In this document: positions 48,216 through 56,765 of the stretch, piece after piece | Layout of the letters: every line of letters begins with the position of its first letter | How positions within the stretch are numbered: the stretch's first letter is position 1 | Assembly (NCBI RefSeq): GCF_003001815.1 | Contig: NZ_PVMZ01000036.1 | Span: 16,131 to 80,130, forward strand | Length of the DNA stretch: 64,000 nucleotides | Direction of reading: 5' to 3' | Source of the DNA: Actinoplanes italicus | GTDB lineage: Bacteria > Actinomycetota > Actinomycetes > Mycobacteriales > Micromonosporaceae | Program-made: the position numbers and the translations under genes | The notes under the pieces: model-generated | Databases searched by the model: none | The model's input: only the letters and a program-made list of their open reading frames with translations | What the model was told of the DNA's origin: nothing

Positions 48216-50573
48216 TCAGCGCACGTGAATGCCCGGCTGGGCCGGGGTGCTCATGCCGTTGCCGAGGAAGAAGCTCGGGTGCGGCGGCTGGTTGTAGGCG
48301 GTGTTCTGCCAGGCGACGGCGACCCGGTACTGCGAGTCGTGCATCAGTGTGTGGATGCGGCGGTCGGTGACCGCCGGGGTGCTGTAGATGCGCAGCGCCG
48401 ACGAGTCCGACAGGCGCCAGACGATCTCCTCGCGCCAGTCGCCGAACAGGTCGCCCGAGACGGCCGGGGTCTGCTTGGTGCTGTTGTTGGAGGCGACCCC
48501 GGACGCGGTGAGCAGGCGGGTGTCGGCGCTGGTGCCGTACTTGTCGACCCGGGTGGCGTCGACGAGCTCCCGGACCGGGTCGGCGTCCCACCAGGCCAGG
48601 AAGTTCGTCGACGACGGCTTGCGGCCCACGTTGGCGCCGGTGGTGCTGGACAGGCCGGACACCGACGACGACCAGGCCTCGGCTCCGGCGCTGCCGGCGT
48701 AGACGTCACCGGCGACGGCCCGGCCGTTGTCACAGCCGCAGGACGGGTGCGACCAGATGACCGCGCCGGTGCGCCCGTCGAGCATGGCGTCGGTCGGCTG
48801 GGAGGTGGACTCGGACGGCCGGTACACCTCGATGCCGGCGCGGGACGGGATCAGGTCGCCGACGTGCAGGGCGTCGCCGTGACCGAGGCCGCTGCGCCAC
48901 ATCAGCGTGCCGTTGTCGTTGATCGCCGCGGCACCGTAGATGATCTCGTCCTTGCCGTCGGCGTCGGTGTCGGCGATCGACAGGTTGTGGTTGCCCTGGC
49001 CGTACGCGCCGACGTTGCTGTTGCCGGAGTCGTACGTCCAGCGGCTGGTCAGCGTGCCGTTGCGGAAGTCCCAGGCGGCGATCACGGCACGGGTGTAGTA
49101 GCCGCGCGCCATGATCAGGCTGGGCCGCCGGCCGTCCAGGTAGGCGGTCGCGGCGAGGAAACGGTCGACGCGGTTGCCGTACGAGTCACCCCACGACGAG
49201 ACCGTCCCCCGGGCCGGCGTGTAGTTGACCGTGGACAGCGCAGCGCCGGTCTGCCCGCTGAACATGGTCAGGAACTCGGGGCCGGACAGGATGTAGCCGG
49301 AGGAGTTGCGGTGGTCGGCGGTGGACGAGCCGATGACCACCCCGGTGCCCGAGCGGGTGCCGTCGGCGGTCTTCATGGCGATCTCGGCCTTGCCGTCGCC
49401 GTCGTAGTCGTACACCTGGAACTGGGTGTAATGCGCCCCGGCCCGGATGTTACGGCCCAGGTCGATGCGCCACAGCCGGGTGCCGTTGAGCTTGTACGCG
49501 TCGACGAACACGTTGCCGGTGTAGCCCGACTGCGAGTTGTCCTTGGCGTTCGAGGGGTCCCACTTCACGAAGATCTCGTAGACGCCGTCGCCGTCGGCGT
49601 CACCGACCGACGCGTCGTTGGCCGAGTATGTGTACGCCACCCCGTCCGGCGTGGTGCCACCGGCCGGGACCTGCAGCTTGACGTCGAGGTAGCCGTTGCC
49701 GAACGTCAGCGACGCGGGTGAGTTGGCCTGCTCGGCGCCGTTCACGACGGCCCGGACCGTGTAGGACGCGTTCGCCGCGGCGCCCGGGTCCAGGTAGTTC
49801 GTGGAGTTGGTGATCGGCGTCGCGTTGAGCTTCGTGCCGGACCTGTACACGTTGAAGCCGGTCGCCGCCGCCTCGGTGCCGAGCAGCCGCCAGGACACCA
49901 GGTTGGCGCTGCCGGACCGGACACTGATCAGGCCCCGGTCGAGGTCCTCCATCTGGCGGCCGCCGGTGGCCGGGGGCGCCGACGTGGCCGGGGTGGCCGT
50001 GGGCCCTGCCACCTGGTTGAACGACCACTGCATGCGGGCTACGTCCGAGCAGGTCTCCTGCACGATCGGGTTGTTGCCGGCCGTCGAGCCGTCCCTGTTG
50101 CTCATGCACAGCCCGGTCGCGACACTCTTGACCAGGAACTTCCCGGACGCCGCGGTCGAGGCGGCGAACGTCCACAGCTGGTTGGTCTTGGTGCCGTCGC
50201 CACAGCCGTACTGCTGCAGCTGGGTGCCCGAGGTGGCCGACGAGCCCGGCACGTCGATGCAGCGGCCGCCGTTACCGTTGGCCAGGTTGAACTGGTTGTT
50301 CGCCCGGCCGGTCGCGGTCCACCGCTGGTTGGTCAGGGCGGTGTCGCAGGCGGTCTGAATGAGCAGCGCCGAGTTGTCGGCCGAGGCGCCGGTGACGTCG
50401 ACGCACTTGCCGCTCGCGCCGGAGGCCAGGGTGTAGACGCCACCGGCCACCGGGGTGGCGGCCGCGGCGGCGGGCAGCATCGACACCGCCACGATGCCGC
50501 CCGGGACGGCGGCCGCGAGGACGCCGGTGACGATCAGTGCCCGGCGCCGCCGCCGGGTTCGCACTGCGGACAT
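48216..50573 (-). CDS. secreted rhamnogalacturonan lyase (PL11) with N-terminal ricin-type CBM13
   Basis: This 785-residue exported enzyme has a basic Arg-rich signal region (RTRRRRRALIVTGVLAAAV) with cleavage near AAAAA. Residues about 45-190 form a ricin-B/CBM13 beta-trefoil with QxW repeats (NQRWTATG, NQLWTF, MQWSF). The remainder is the PL11 propeller: GGRQMEDLDRGLISVR, SVGDADGDGVYEIFVKWDPSN, YDYDGDGKAEIAMKTADGT and the QYRVAVAWQNTAYNQPPHPSFFLG end. It cleaves the rhamnogalacturonan-I backbone of pectin by beta-elimination. Several DxDxDG calcium loops are present. It stands alone, with AAGGAAA before the ATG and a strong terminator. Confidence 0.92.
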   Translation of the reverse strand: MSAVRTRRRRRALIVTGVLAAAVPGGIVAVSMLPAAAAATPVAGGVYTLASGASGKCVDVTGASADNSALLIQTACDTALTNQRWTATGRANNQFNLANGNGGRCIDVPGSSATSGTQLQQYGCGDGTKTNQLWTFAASTAASGKFLVKSVATGLCMSNRDGSTAGNNPIVQETCSDVARMQWSFNQVAGPTATPATSAPPATGGRQMEDLDRGLISVRSGSANLVSWRLLGTEAAATGFNVYRSGTKLNATPITNSTNYLDPGAAANASYTVRAVVNGAEQANSPASLTFGNGYLDVKLQVPAGGTTPDGVAYTYSANDASVGDADGDGVYEIFVKWDPSNAKDNSQSGYTGNVFVDAYKLNGTRLWRIDLGRNIRAGAHYTQFQVYDYDGDGKAEIAMKTADGTRSGTGVVIGSSTADHRNSSGYILSGPEFLTMFSGQTGAALSTVNYTPARGTVSSWGDSYGNRVDRFLAATAYLDGRRPSLIMARGYYTRAVIAAWDFRNGTLTSRWTYDSGNSNVGAYGQGNHNLSIADTDADGKDEIIYGAAAINDNGTLMWRSGLGHGDALHVGDLIPSRAGIEVYRPSESTSQPTDAMLDGRTGAVIWSHPSCGCDNGRAVAGDVYAGSAGAEAWSSSVSGLSSTTGANVGRKPSSTNFLAWWDADPVRELVDATRVDKYGTSADTRLLTASGVASNNSTKQTPAVSGDLFGDWREEIVWRLSDSSALRIYSTPAVTDRRIHTLMHDSQYRVAVAWQNTAYNQPPHPSFFLGNGMSTPAQPGIHVR

Positions 50574-50661
50574 GGGGATGTTTCCTTTCGCATGGGGATG
50601 CGGGGGACGGACTCAAGGTCCACCCCGTAGATGCGGCACCCCACAGGCGACAACAAGAATT

Positions 50662-51054
50662 CTAGAGATTCAGGCAGATGCGTACGAGAGTCCCGCCCGG
50701 CACCGCGGTGGTGTAGACGGCGTCGCAGACCCGTTCGACGATCGCGAGCCCACGGCCCCGGATCGCCTCGGCAGACGGCATCGCACGGCCGAACGGCCGG
50801 TCCTCGCCCTTGTCGACCACGTCGCAGACCAGCTGACCGTCCTCGGCCCAGACCCGGATGTGCCCACCGCCGCTGGTGTGCTGCAGCGTGTTGGTGGTCA
50901 GCTCGCTGACCGCGAGGGTGAGCACCTCGACCCGGCCCTCGGACAGCCCGAGCGACAGCGCCCGCTCGGTGACGAACGCCCGGACCCGGCGCAGGTCGTC
51001 GGCCACCTCGTAGAACATGCCGTCCGGTTCGGGCATCAGGTTCAGCTCAGACAT
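50662..51054 (-). CDS. RsbW-type anti-sigma factor / serine-protein kinase (HATPase_c)
   Basis: This 130-residue protein is a GHKL ATPase of the RsbW group: LAVSELTTNTLQHTSGGG (N box), VVDKGEDRPFG (G1) and GRGLAIVERVCDAV (G2). It is expected to bind a sigma factor or phosphorylate the STAS partner. The start lies inside the upstream STAS gene (8-base overlap), so the two are coupled. It probably works with the PP2C phosphatase encoded at 45796. Confidence 0.88.
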   Translation of the reverse strand: MSELNLMPEPDGMFYEVADDLRRVRAFVTERALSLGLSEGRVEVLTLAVSELTTNTLQHTSGGGHIRVWAEDGQLVCDVVDKGEDRPFGRAMPSAEAIRGRGLAIVERVCDAVYTTAVPGGTLVRICLNL

Positions 51055-51376
51055 GGCGGCGATCTTCCGCCGGAGCGCGCAGCAGGGTGTCCAGTCCGGT
51101 GAGCTCCAGGACGGACGCGACCGCCCCGGCAGCGTTGACCACGTAGACCTTGCCTCCGGTGTGCTTGGCCGCGTGATGCGCCGTGACCAGGCTGTGCACC
51201 CCGCTCGAGTCGATGAAGGTGAGCCGGGCCAGATCCACGAAGACGGCTTTGGCCCTGTGCACGGCATCGAGCAGGACGGCGGTCAGATGCTCGCGGGCCG
51301 ACAGGTCGCACTCACCGACGAGGGACACCGTGATCCGGCCGCTTGCGGCGGACGTCCTCGCCTCGAAGTTCGCCAT
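51047..51376 (-). CDS. STAS-domain anti-sigma factor antagonist
   Basis: This 109-residue protein is a RsbV/SpoIIAA-like STAS domain: ITVSLVGECDLSAREHLTAVLLDAV and VDLARLTFIDSSGVHSLVTAH, with the phosphorylatable Ser in DSSG. ATG 51376 (MANFEARTS) is taken as start because it fits the family length; an ATG at 51424 would add a Gly/Arg-rich tail. It overlaps the RsbW-type gene. Partner switching controls an unidentified sigma factor. Confidence 0.88.
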   Translation of the reverse strand: MANFEARTSAASGRITVSLVGECDLSAREHLTAVLLDAVHRAKAVFVDLARLTFIDSSGVHSLVTAHHAAKHTGGKVYVVNAAGAVASVLELTGLDTLLRAPAEDRRHV

Positions 51377-51466
51377 CGATCGCCGTGTCCTTCCCGGCGG
51401 TCCCCCGCCTACCACGGCCATCATGTCATCCCCGCCCCGGAATCGGTGTGTTCGCCGGTCACCCGG

Positions 51467-52219
51467 TCAGGCAACGGTATCGACGAGAGTGGCCAGCGCG
51501 GCCGCCAGAACGGCCAGGCCCTCGGTGGGCGGGCCACCCGGTTCGATCATGTACGTGTCGCGCCGGATCTCGATCATCAGCGCGGTCACCGCGGGCTCGC
51601 GGTGGTAGTGCTCCAGCGGGACGTAACAGCCGGCGAACGGGCTGTCCAGGCCGGTCTCGCCGAACGCGGCGCGGGCCGCGGCGATCAGTGCCGCCGGGGT
51701 GTGGAACGAGTCGGTGCCCAGGCAGACCGGTGGGCGCGGGCCGTCGCCGTGCAGCTCGTAGGGCAGTTTCACGGTCGGATAGGAGTGCACGTCCAGAACG
51801 ATCGCCCGGCCGGTGGCGGCGAGGCGCTCCCCGACGAGGGTGGTCATGGCTCGGGCGTACGGATGGAAATGCTCTCGCAGAAGGACGGCGTCGCGGGAGG
51901 GGTCGTCGGCGCGCAACCGCCGCCCCGCGTGACCGTGGGTGTAGACCGGGCCCATACCGGCCGCGAGCATCTCGTCGTCGGCGAACCGCTCCGGGTCGAC
52001 GACCAGCCGGGACAACCGGTTCACGAAGATCCACGGACGTTTCCCGGCCGCGCCGGCCGCCTGAAACGCGATGAGGTCGGTGTGCGCGTCGGTGAGATGG
52101 TCCAATTCCTCGCCGACAATGTCCGAAAAGAGCCCGGAATCAACGAGTTCCCGGGAGGAATGGGGCACATGCAGGATCACCGGTGACGACGGATCGCCGG
52201 GCAGAACGTCGAAGGCCAC
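51467..52219 (-). CDS. N-formylglutamate amidohydrolase family protein
   Basis: This 250-residue enzyme belongs to the FGase (HutG-like) family: ILHVPHSSREL, the LTDAHTDLIAF metal region, VLDVHSYPT and IEIRRDTYM. It hydrolyses N-formylglutamate or related N-acyl amino acids in the histidine-degradation style, but no hut genes are linked. The GTG start at 52219 lies in the left arm of the glnII terminator hairpin (52211-52247); no later in-frame start leaves the first strand intact, so translation may depend on hairpin opening. It directly follows glnII. Confidence 0.82.
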   Translation of the reverse strand: MAFDVLPGDPSSPVILHVPHSSRELVDSGLFSDIVGEELDHLTDAHTDLIAFQAAGAAGKRPWIFVNRLSRLVVDPERFADDEMLAAGMGPVYTHGHAGRRLRADDPSRDAVLLREHFHPYARAMTTLVGERLAATGRAIVLDVHSYPTVKLPYELHGDGPRPPVCLGTDSFHTPAALIAAARAAFGETGLDSPFAGCYVPLEHYHREPAVTALMIEIRRDTYMIEPGGPPTEGLAVLAAALATLVDTVA

Positions 52220-52247
52220 CGCGCGAAGAATACGCGCGGTGGCCTTC
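52211..52247. terminator. hairpin terminator of glnII overlapping the next start codon
   Basis: GAAGGCCACCGCGCG pairs perfectly with its complement (15 bases) around AAGAATA, 11 bases past the glnII stop. The GTG of the amidohydrolase gene (52219-52217) sits inside one arm. Confidence 0.7.
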
Positions 52248-52258
52248 GTGCGGCTCGA

Positions 52259-53260
52259 TCAGGCGAGCTCGGAGCAGATCGTGTCGATCAGCAGGCGGGT
52301 GACCACGTACGGGTCGACGTTCGCGTTCGGGCGGCGGTCCTCGATGTAGCCCTTGCCGTCCTTCGCGACCTGCCACGGGATGCGCACCGAGGCGCCGCGG
52401 TCGGAGACGCCGTAGCTGTACTCGGTCCACGGGGCGGTCTCGTGCAGGCCGGTGAGCCGCTGGTCGATGCCGGCGCCGTAGCCGTCCACATGCTCCTGGC
52501 GCTTCTTACCCAGGGCCTCGGCACCCGCGATGATCGCGTCGTAGCCCTCACGCATGGCCTTGGTGGAGAAGTTGGTGTGCGCGCCGGCACCGTTCCAGTC
52601 GCCCTTGACCGGCTTCGGGTCGAGGGTGGCGGAGACGCCGTGCTTCTCGGCGATGCGGTACAGCAGCCAGCGGGCCACCCACAGCTCGTCGGCGACCAGC
52701 GGGGCGGCGACCGGGCCGATCTGGAACTCCCACTGACCCGGCATGACCTCGGCGTTGATGCCGGACAGGTGCAGGCCCGCGGCGAGCACCGCGTCCATGT
52801 GCTCCTCGACGATCTCGCGGCCGAAGACCTCGTCCGCGCCGACGCCGCAGTAGTAGCCGCCCTGCGGGGCCGGGTAGCCGCCGCCGACCGGGAAGCCGAG
52901 CGGGCGGCCGTCCTTGAAGAAGGTGTACTCCTGCTCGATGCCGAAGATCGACTCCTGGTCGGCGTACTTCTCGGCGACCGCGCGGAGCGGGGCGCGGGTG
53001 TTGGTCGGGTGCGGGGTGCCGTCGATCAGCTCGACCTCGCACAGCACGATGATGTTGTCGCCGCCGCGGATCGGGTCGGGGCAGACGAAGACCGGCTGGA
53101 GGACACAGTCGGACTTGTCACCGGGCGCCTGGTTCGTGCTGGAACCGTCGAAACCCCAGATGCCGGGCTTCTCGCCGTCGGCCAGGATCTTGGTCTTGGA
53201 GCGCAGCTTCGCGGTGGGCTGAGTTCCGTCGACCCACAGGTATTCGGCCTTGACGACCAT
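52259..53260 (-). CDS. glnII: glutamine synthetase type II
   Basis: This 333-residue enzyme is the short, eukaryote-like GSII, which ligates ammonia to glutamate with ATP. Signatures are WGFDGSSTNQAPGDKSDCVLQPV, FGIEQEYTFFKDGRPLGFP, MPGQWEFQIGP and GAGAHTNFSTKAMRE. ATG 53260 (VVKAEYLWVDG) fits the family start; AGGAG lies about ten bases upstream. Upstream, three GTACT direct repeats spaced about one helical turn apart (53285-53310) suggest control by an OmpR-type regulator such as GlnR, which is known to act on glnII in actinomycetes. Confidence 0.95.
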   Translation of the reverse strand: MVVKAEYLWVDGTQPTAKLRSKTKILADGEKPGIWGFDGSSTNQAPGDKSDCVLQPVFVCPDPIRGGDNIIVLCEVELIDGTPHPTNTRAPLRAVAEKYADQESIFGIEQEYTFFKDGRPLGFPVGGGYPAPQGGYYCGVGADEVFGREIVEEHMDAVLAAGLHLSGINAEVMPGQWEFQIGPVAAPLVADELWVARWLLYRIAEKHGVSATLDPKPVKGDWNGAGAHTNFSTKAMREGYDAIIAGAEALGKKRQEHVDGYGAGIDQRLTGLHETAPWTEYSYGVSDRGASVRIPWQVAKDGKGYIEDRRPNANVDPYVVTRLLIDTICSELA

Positions 53261-53284
53261 TGTCCGTATTCTCCTCAAACTGGC

Positions 53285-53310
53285 GTACTTGGATGTACTC
53301 GGGGCGTACT
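53285..53310. promoter_or_regulatory. phased direct repeats upstream of glnII
   Basis: GTACT occurs at 53285, 53295 and 53306, spaced 10 and 11 bases, 25-50 bases upstream of the glnII ATG. Helically phased short repeats are how OmpR-family dimers bind. Whether the regulator is GlnR is an inference from the gene controlled. Confidence 0.4.
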
Positions 53311-53525
53311 CCACTAAGCCTGGGCAACACACATAAACAGGTGATAAACCCGAGCTCGACGCGAGGACGATAGCGGCCTCAGATCAACTCCTTGTTTCCG
53401 ATCCCGCACCGTGGATGAGTGATCCCCGTAACGTTGACTCCTTCTCGACCCACCTATTTGTTTCCGCCAGTCACCTCCTCGGGGCGTCTGTCCCTCACCG
53501 CTCGCGACCCGGAACCCTTCACCCC

Positions 53526-54365
53526 TCACCACTCGCGGCCCGCTGCCAGGAGGACCTCGCGGACCTCGGTGAGGCGCGGATCGTCGCGGTTGGCGGCGCG
53601 GGTGGCCAGGTAGATCGTGTTGATCGGTGGGTCGTCGGTCGGCATCAGGTCGACCAGCGCACCGGTGCGCAGTTCCTCCTCGACCAGGTAGCGCGGCAGA
53701 ACGGTCGTACCGATCCCGGCAACCGCGGCCGCCCGCAGGGCGCGTAGATCCGGCACGACCAGGACGGCGCGTTTCGGCGGCGGCGTACCCAGCACGTGTC
53801 GCCACCAGCGGCGGACGATCGGCAGGTCCTCGGCGTAGGCGAGCAGCCTCTCCCGGTTGCCGGGGGAGGCCGCGACCAGCACGAACTCCTCATCGCACAA
53901 CGGCTCGGCGTGCAACCCCGCCCGGCGCGGGCGGATCGCGCTGACCACCAGGTCGAGCCGTCCGTCGGACAGTTCGGCGAGCAGGTCCTCGGCCAGCCCC
54001 AGCCGCACCCGCACATCGGTTCCGGCCGCGATCACCCCGGCCAGTGCCGGCAGAACGCGGGTGCTCACCAGCTCGGCCGGGCCGCCGAGATGCAGGGTCC
54101 GCCCCGCCATCGGCGACCCGCTGAGACCGGACGCCACGGCGGCGAGCGCGTCCATCGGACCGTCCAACCGGCGGGCCAGGTCGTCGGCAGCCGCGGTCGG
54201 AGTCACCCCGCGCGCTCCACGAACGAACAAGGGCTGGCCGGTCCGGCCCTCCAACGTGCGCAGCTGCGCGGTGACGGTGGGCTGGGACAAGCCGAGCGCC
54301 TCGGCCGCGCGCGTCATGGTGCCGGCCCGGTAGACGGTCAAGAACGTGTGCAGCAGGTCGAGCAT
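53526..54365 (-). CDS. LysR-family transcriptional regulator
   Basis: This 279-residue regulator has the N-terminal LysR helix-turn-helix (LHTFLTVYRAGTMTRAAEALGLSQPTVTAQLRTLE) and a periplasmic-binding-type effector domain. It is divergent from a DJ-1/PfpI-family gene with 74 bases between starts, the usual layout for a LysR regulator and its target. The effector is unknown. Between its start and glnII (53333-53525) I see no gene. Confidence 0.9.
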   Translation of the reverse strand: MLDLLHTFLTVYRAGTMTRAAEALGLSQPTVTAQLRTLEGRTGQPLFVRGARGVTPTAAADDLARRLDGPMDALAAVASGLSGSPMAGRTLHLGGPAELVSTRVLPALAGVIAAGTDVRVRLGLAEDLLAELSDGRLDLVVSAIRPRRAGLHAEPLCDEEFVLVAASPGNRERLLAYAEDLPIVRRWWRHVLGTPPPKRAVLVVPDLRALRAAAVAGIGTTVLPRYLVEEELRTGALVDLMPTDDPPINTIYLATRAANRDDPRLTEVREVLLAAGREW

Positions 54366-54439
54366 GCCATCAGTATTCCTATGGCTGTCCTCACTGTTCC
54401 TGTTGGTTGCTGATGCCCGTGAGAGGGCATGGTTCCCTC

Positions 54440-55096
54440 ATGACGAAAATCCTCATCGGCCTCACCAGTCACGGCGACCTGGGCGGCGTGCGCTCCACCG
54501 GTTACTACCTACCCGAGGCCGCCCACCCGTGGCGTGTGTTCACCGACGCCGGCTACACCGTCGAGTTCGCCTCGGTGGCGGGCGGCGAGCCGCCGGTTGA
54601 CGGCGTCGACCTGTCCGACCAGGTGCAGAAGGACTTCACCGAACAGGTGTCGTTGAAGGAGACCCCGCGGTTCGGTGACCTCGACCCGTCCGGCTACGAC
54701 GCCGTGCTGTTCGCCGGCGGGCACGGCGCCATGTGGGACTTCCCGTCCGACCCCGGCCTGGCGGCCTTCGCCCGTGAACTGTACGAACGTGGCGGTGTCG
54801 TGGCCGCCGTCTGCCACGGTCCGGCCGCGCTGGCCGGGCTCACGCTCTCCGACGGCACCCCACTGGTCGCCGGGAGGCGGATCGCGGCGTTCACCGACAG
54901 CGAGGAGAGCGCCGCCGGTCTCACCGAGGTCGTCCCGTTCCTGCTTCAGAGCCGTCTCGAGGAGCTCGGAGCGAAGCACTCCGGCGCCGCCGACTGGCAG
55001 CCGCACGTCGTCACCGACGGCCGTCTCGTCACCGGCCAGAACCCGGCGTCGTCGACCGGAGTCGCCGAAGCAGTCGTCGCGGTATTGAAGAAGTGA
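54440..55096 (+). CDS. DJ-1/PfpI-family (Hsp31-like) glutamine-amidotransferase-fold protein
   Basis: This 218-residue protein has the DJ-1/PfpI fold with nucleophile elbow AAVCHGPAALAGL (Cys-His) and the acidic residue in YDAVLFAGGHGAMWD. The N-terminus (SHGDLGGVRSTGYYLPEAAHPW) is like Hsp31-type glyoxalase III/deglycase proteins. It probably detoxifies glyoxals or acts as a stress chaperone. ATG 54440 is preferred to 54407. It is divergent from the LysR regulator, its likely activator. Confidence 0.87.
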   Translation: MTKILIGLTSHGDLGGVRSTGYYLPEAAHPWRVFTDAGYTVEFASVAGGEPPVDGVDLSDQVQKDFTEQVSLKETPRFGDLDPSGYDAVLFAGGHGAMWDFPSDPGLAAFARELYERGGVVAAVCHGPAALAGLTLSDGTPLVAGRRIAAFTDSEESAAGLTEVVPFLLQSRLEELGAKHSGAADWQPHVVTDGRLVTGQNPASSTGVAEAVVAVLKK

Positions 55097-55141
55097 GTCC
55101 GACCCACGACGATCAGGGGAGGAGCGGGAGGAGGCGGCACC

Positions 55142-55999
55142 GTGGCCACTCAGAGGATCGTCGTGGGTTATGACGGATCACCCGACGCACGCAAGGCCGC
55201 CCGCTGGGCGCTCGACGAGGCGCAGCGGACCGACGCCACAGTGGAGCTGCTCTACGCGTACGAATGGCCCAGTTATGTTCCCGCCGCGGCGATGATGCCG
55301 GCCGCCGCCGTCTATCCGGACGCCGACACCGACGACGCGGTCGGCGAGATGCTGGGCCGAGCCCTGGAGACCGCGGCCGGCACCCACCCCTGCGTACGTC
55401 TGCGCACCCGGGTCGAGCACGGCACCGCCGCGGTGGCTCTGGCCCAGCGCAGTGCCGAGGCCGCGCTCGTGGTCGTCGGCGGGCCACGGCACTCCGCGGT
55501 GCGCTCGCTGCTCGGCTCGACGAGCGCCTCGGTGAGCACGCACGCCCGCTGCCCGGTCGTGGTGGTACGCGGCGAACCCCGGGACACGGATCCGGTGGTG
55601 GCCGGTGTCGACGACTCGCCGGCCGCCGCCACCGTTCTCGGGTTCGCCTTCGAGCAGGCCGCGGTCCGCGGAGTGCCGGTCCGGGCGGTGCACGGCTGGG
55701 CCCCACCGCCCGGTGACCTGCTCTGCGACGTCAACCTGTCCGCGGTCGCGGCCGAGCGCAGCCGGCTCGACGCCGTGGTGGACTGCTGGCGCCGCCGGTT
55801 CCCGCAGGTACCGGTCAGCACCGAGATCCTGGTCGGCGCGCCCGGCGAGGTGCTCGCCGAGGCCGCGGCCGGGGCGCAGCTGGTGGTGGCCGGCGCGCGG
55901 GCCAGGCGGGTACTGCGGATGACGCTGCGCCCGTCGATCGGACGCCATCTGCTGCACCGGGCGCGGTGCAGCATCGCGCTCGTACACGGAAGCCGGTAG
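55142..55999 (+). CDS. universal stress protein with two Usp domains
   Basis: This 285-residue protein has tandem Usp domains. The first (residues 4-143) starts RIVVGYDGSPDARKAARWALDEA and has the ATP-type loop GGPRHSAVRSLLGSTSASVSTHARCPVVVV. The second (about 148-285) starts PVVAGVDDSPAAATVLGFAFEQA with a degenerate GARARRVLRMTLRPSIGRHLLHRARCSIALVHG loop. The first domain probably binds ATP. Tandem Usp proteins are frequent in DevR regulons, but no DevR-type box is evident upstream. The start is a GTG with GGAGGAGG-like sequence in front. Confidence 0.9.
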   Translation: MATQRIVVGYDGSPDARKAARWALDEAQRTDATVELLYAYEWPSYVPAAAMMPAAAVYPDADTDDAVGEMLGRALETAAGTHPCVRLRTRVEHGTAAVALAQRSAEAALVVVGGPRHSAVRSLLGSTSASVSTHARCPVVVVRGEPRDTDPVVAGVDDSPAAATVLGFAFEQAAVRGVPVRAVHGWAPPPGDLLCDVNLSAVAAERSRLDAVVDCWRRRFPQVPVSTEILVGAPGEVLAEAAAGAQLVVAGARARRVLRMTLRPSIGRHLLHRARCSIALVHGSR

Positions 56000-56094
56000 C
56001 CGGTAGCCGGACTGGGCGTTCCGCCGGAAATCACCTGGGAAAGACTGTGAAGTCGCGCGACATCACCGCGGGTTTCCGGTCGGCCCCGAGCGGA

Positions 56095-56559
56095 TCAGAC
56101 GGCGGCGGGCACCAGGCGCTCGACCCGGCGGAGCAGCTCAGCGGGGCTGAACGGCTTGACCAGATAGTCCTCGGCACCGACCATCTCGCCCAGCGCGAGG
56201 TCGGCCGGGGTGCCGCGGCCGCTGATGATGATCACCGGGATGTCGGCGGTCTGCGGCGAGGAGTGCAACTCGTAGCAGAAGCCGAGGCCGTCGAGCCCCG
56301 GCATGGAGACGTCGAGCAGGATGAGCTGCGGTCGTTCGCCGACGGCCAGCGCCATGGCGGTACGCCCGTCGTCGGCCTCGAGGGTCCGGTATCCGGCGGC
56401 CCGCAGCCTGACGGCGACCACGTCACGTACGCCCGCGTCGTCGTCGGCGATGAGCACGGTCGGCGGCTGCAGAGCGGCTGCCCAGTCGTTGGGGGTCCAC
56501 GGCAGGGCGTCGGCGTCGCTGAACGTGAGGGCCGTCGTCGCGGACGGGGTCTGCGGCAT
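56095..56559 (-). CDS. stand-alone response-regulator receiver protein
   Basis: This 154-residue protein is a receiver domain without output: DDDAGVRD pocket, phospho-acceptor Asp83 in LILLDVSMPG, VIIISGRG and YLVKPFSPAELLRRVERL. About 35 extra residues precede the domain. It probably relays phosphate or signals by protein contact; its kinase is not adjacent. The stop is close to the convergent stress-protein gene, and 206 bases separate it from the iron-regulated gene on the right. Confidence 0.85.
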   Translation of the reverse strand: MPQTPSATTALTFSDADALPWTPNDWAAALQPPTVLIADDDAGVRDVVAVRLRAAGYRTLEADDGRTAMALAVGERPQLILLDVSMPGLDGLGFCYELHSSPQTADIPVIIISGRGTPADLALGEMVGAEDYLVKPFSPAELLRRVERLVPAAV

Positions 56560-56731
56560 GTCGTCTCCTTGCAGCGGGGCCGTGGGCCTGAGGACCGCAT
56601 CGGGGCCGTAGGCCTGGCGGGACCGTTCTGATCGGCGGGCGGTCGGCGTTCCACAGACGTCGCGGGTTGCGATCCCGGAGCGGCGGTAGTGGTGACGCCG
56701 GGGGCGGTGGTGACACGCCCCGACCCAACGG

Positions 56732-56750
56732 TTAGGTTAGGGTTACCTAA
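56732..56750 (+). promoter_or_regulatory. iron box (IdeR/DmdR type)
   Basis: TTAGGTTAGGGTTACCTAA matches the IdeR/DmdR consensus TTAGGTTAGGCTAACCTAA at 17 of 19 positions. It lies 15 bases upstream of the siderophore-interacting protein start, so iron-loaded IdeR/DmdR would repress that gene. Confidence 0.87.
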
Positions 56751-56765
56751 ACGAGGAGGCGACCC

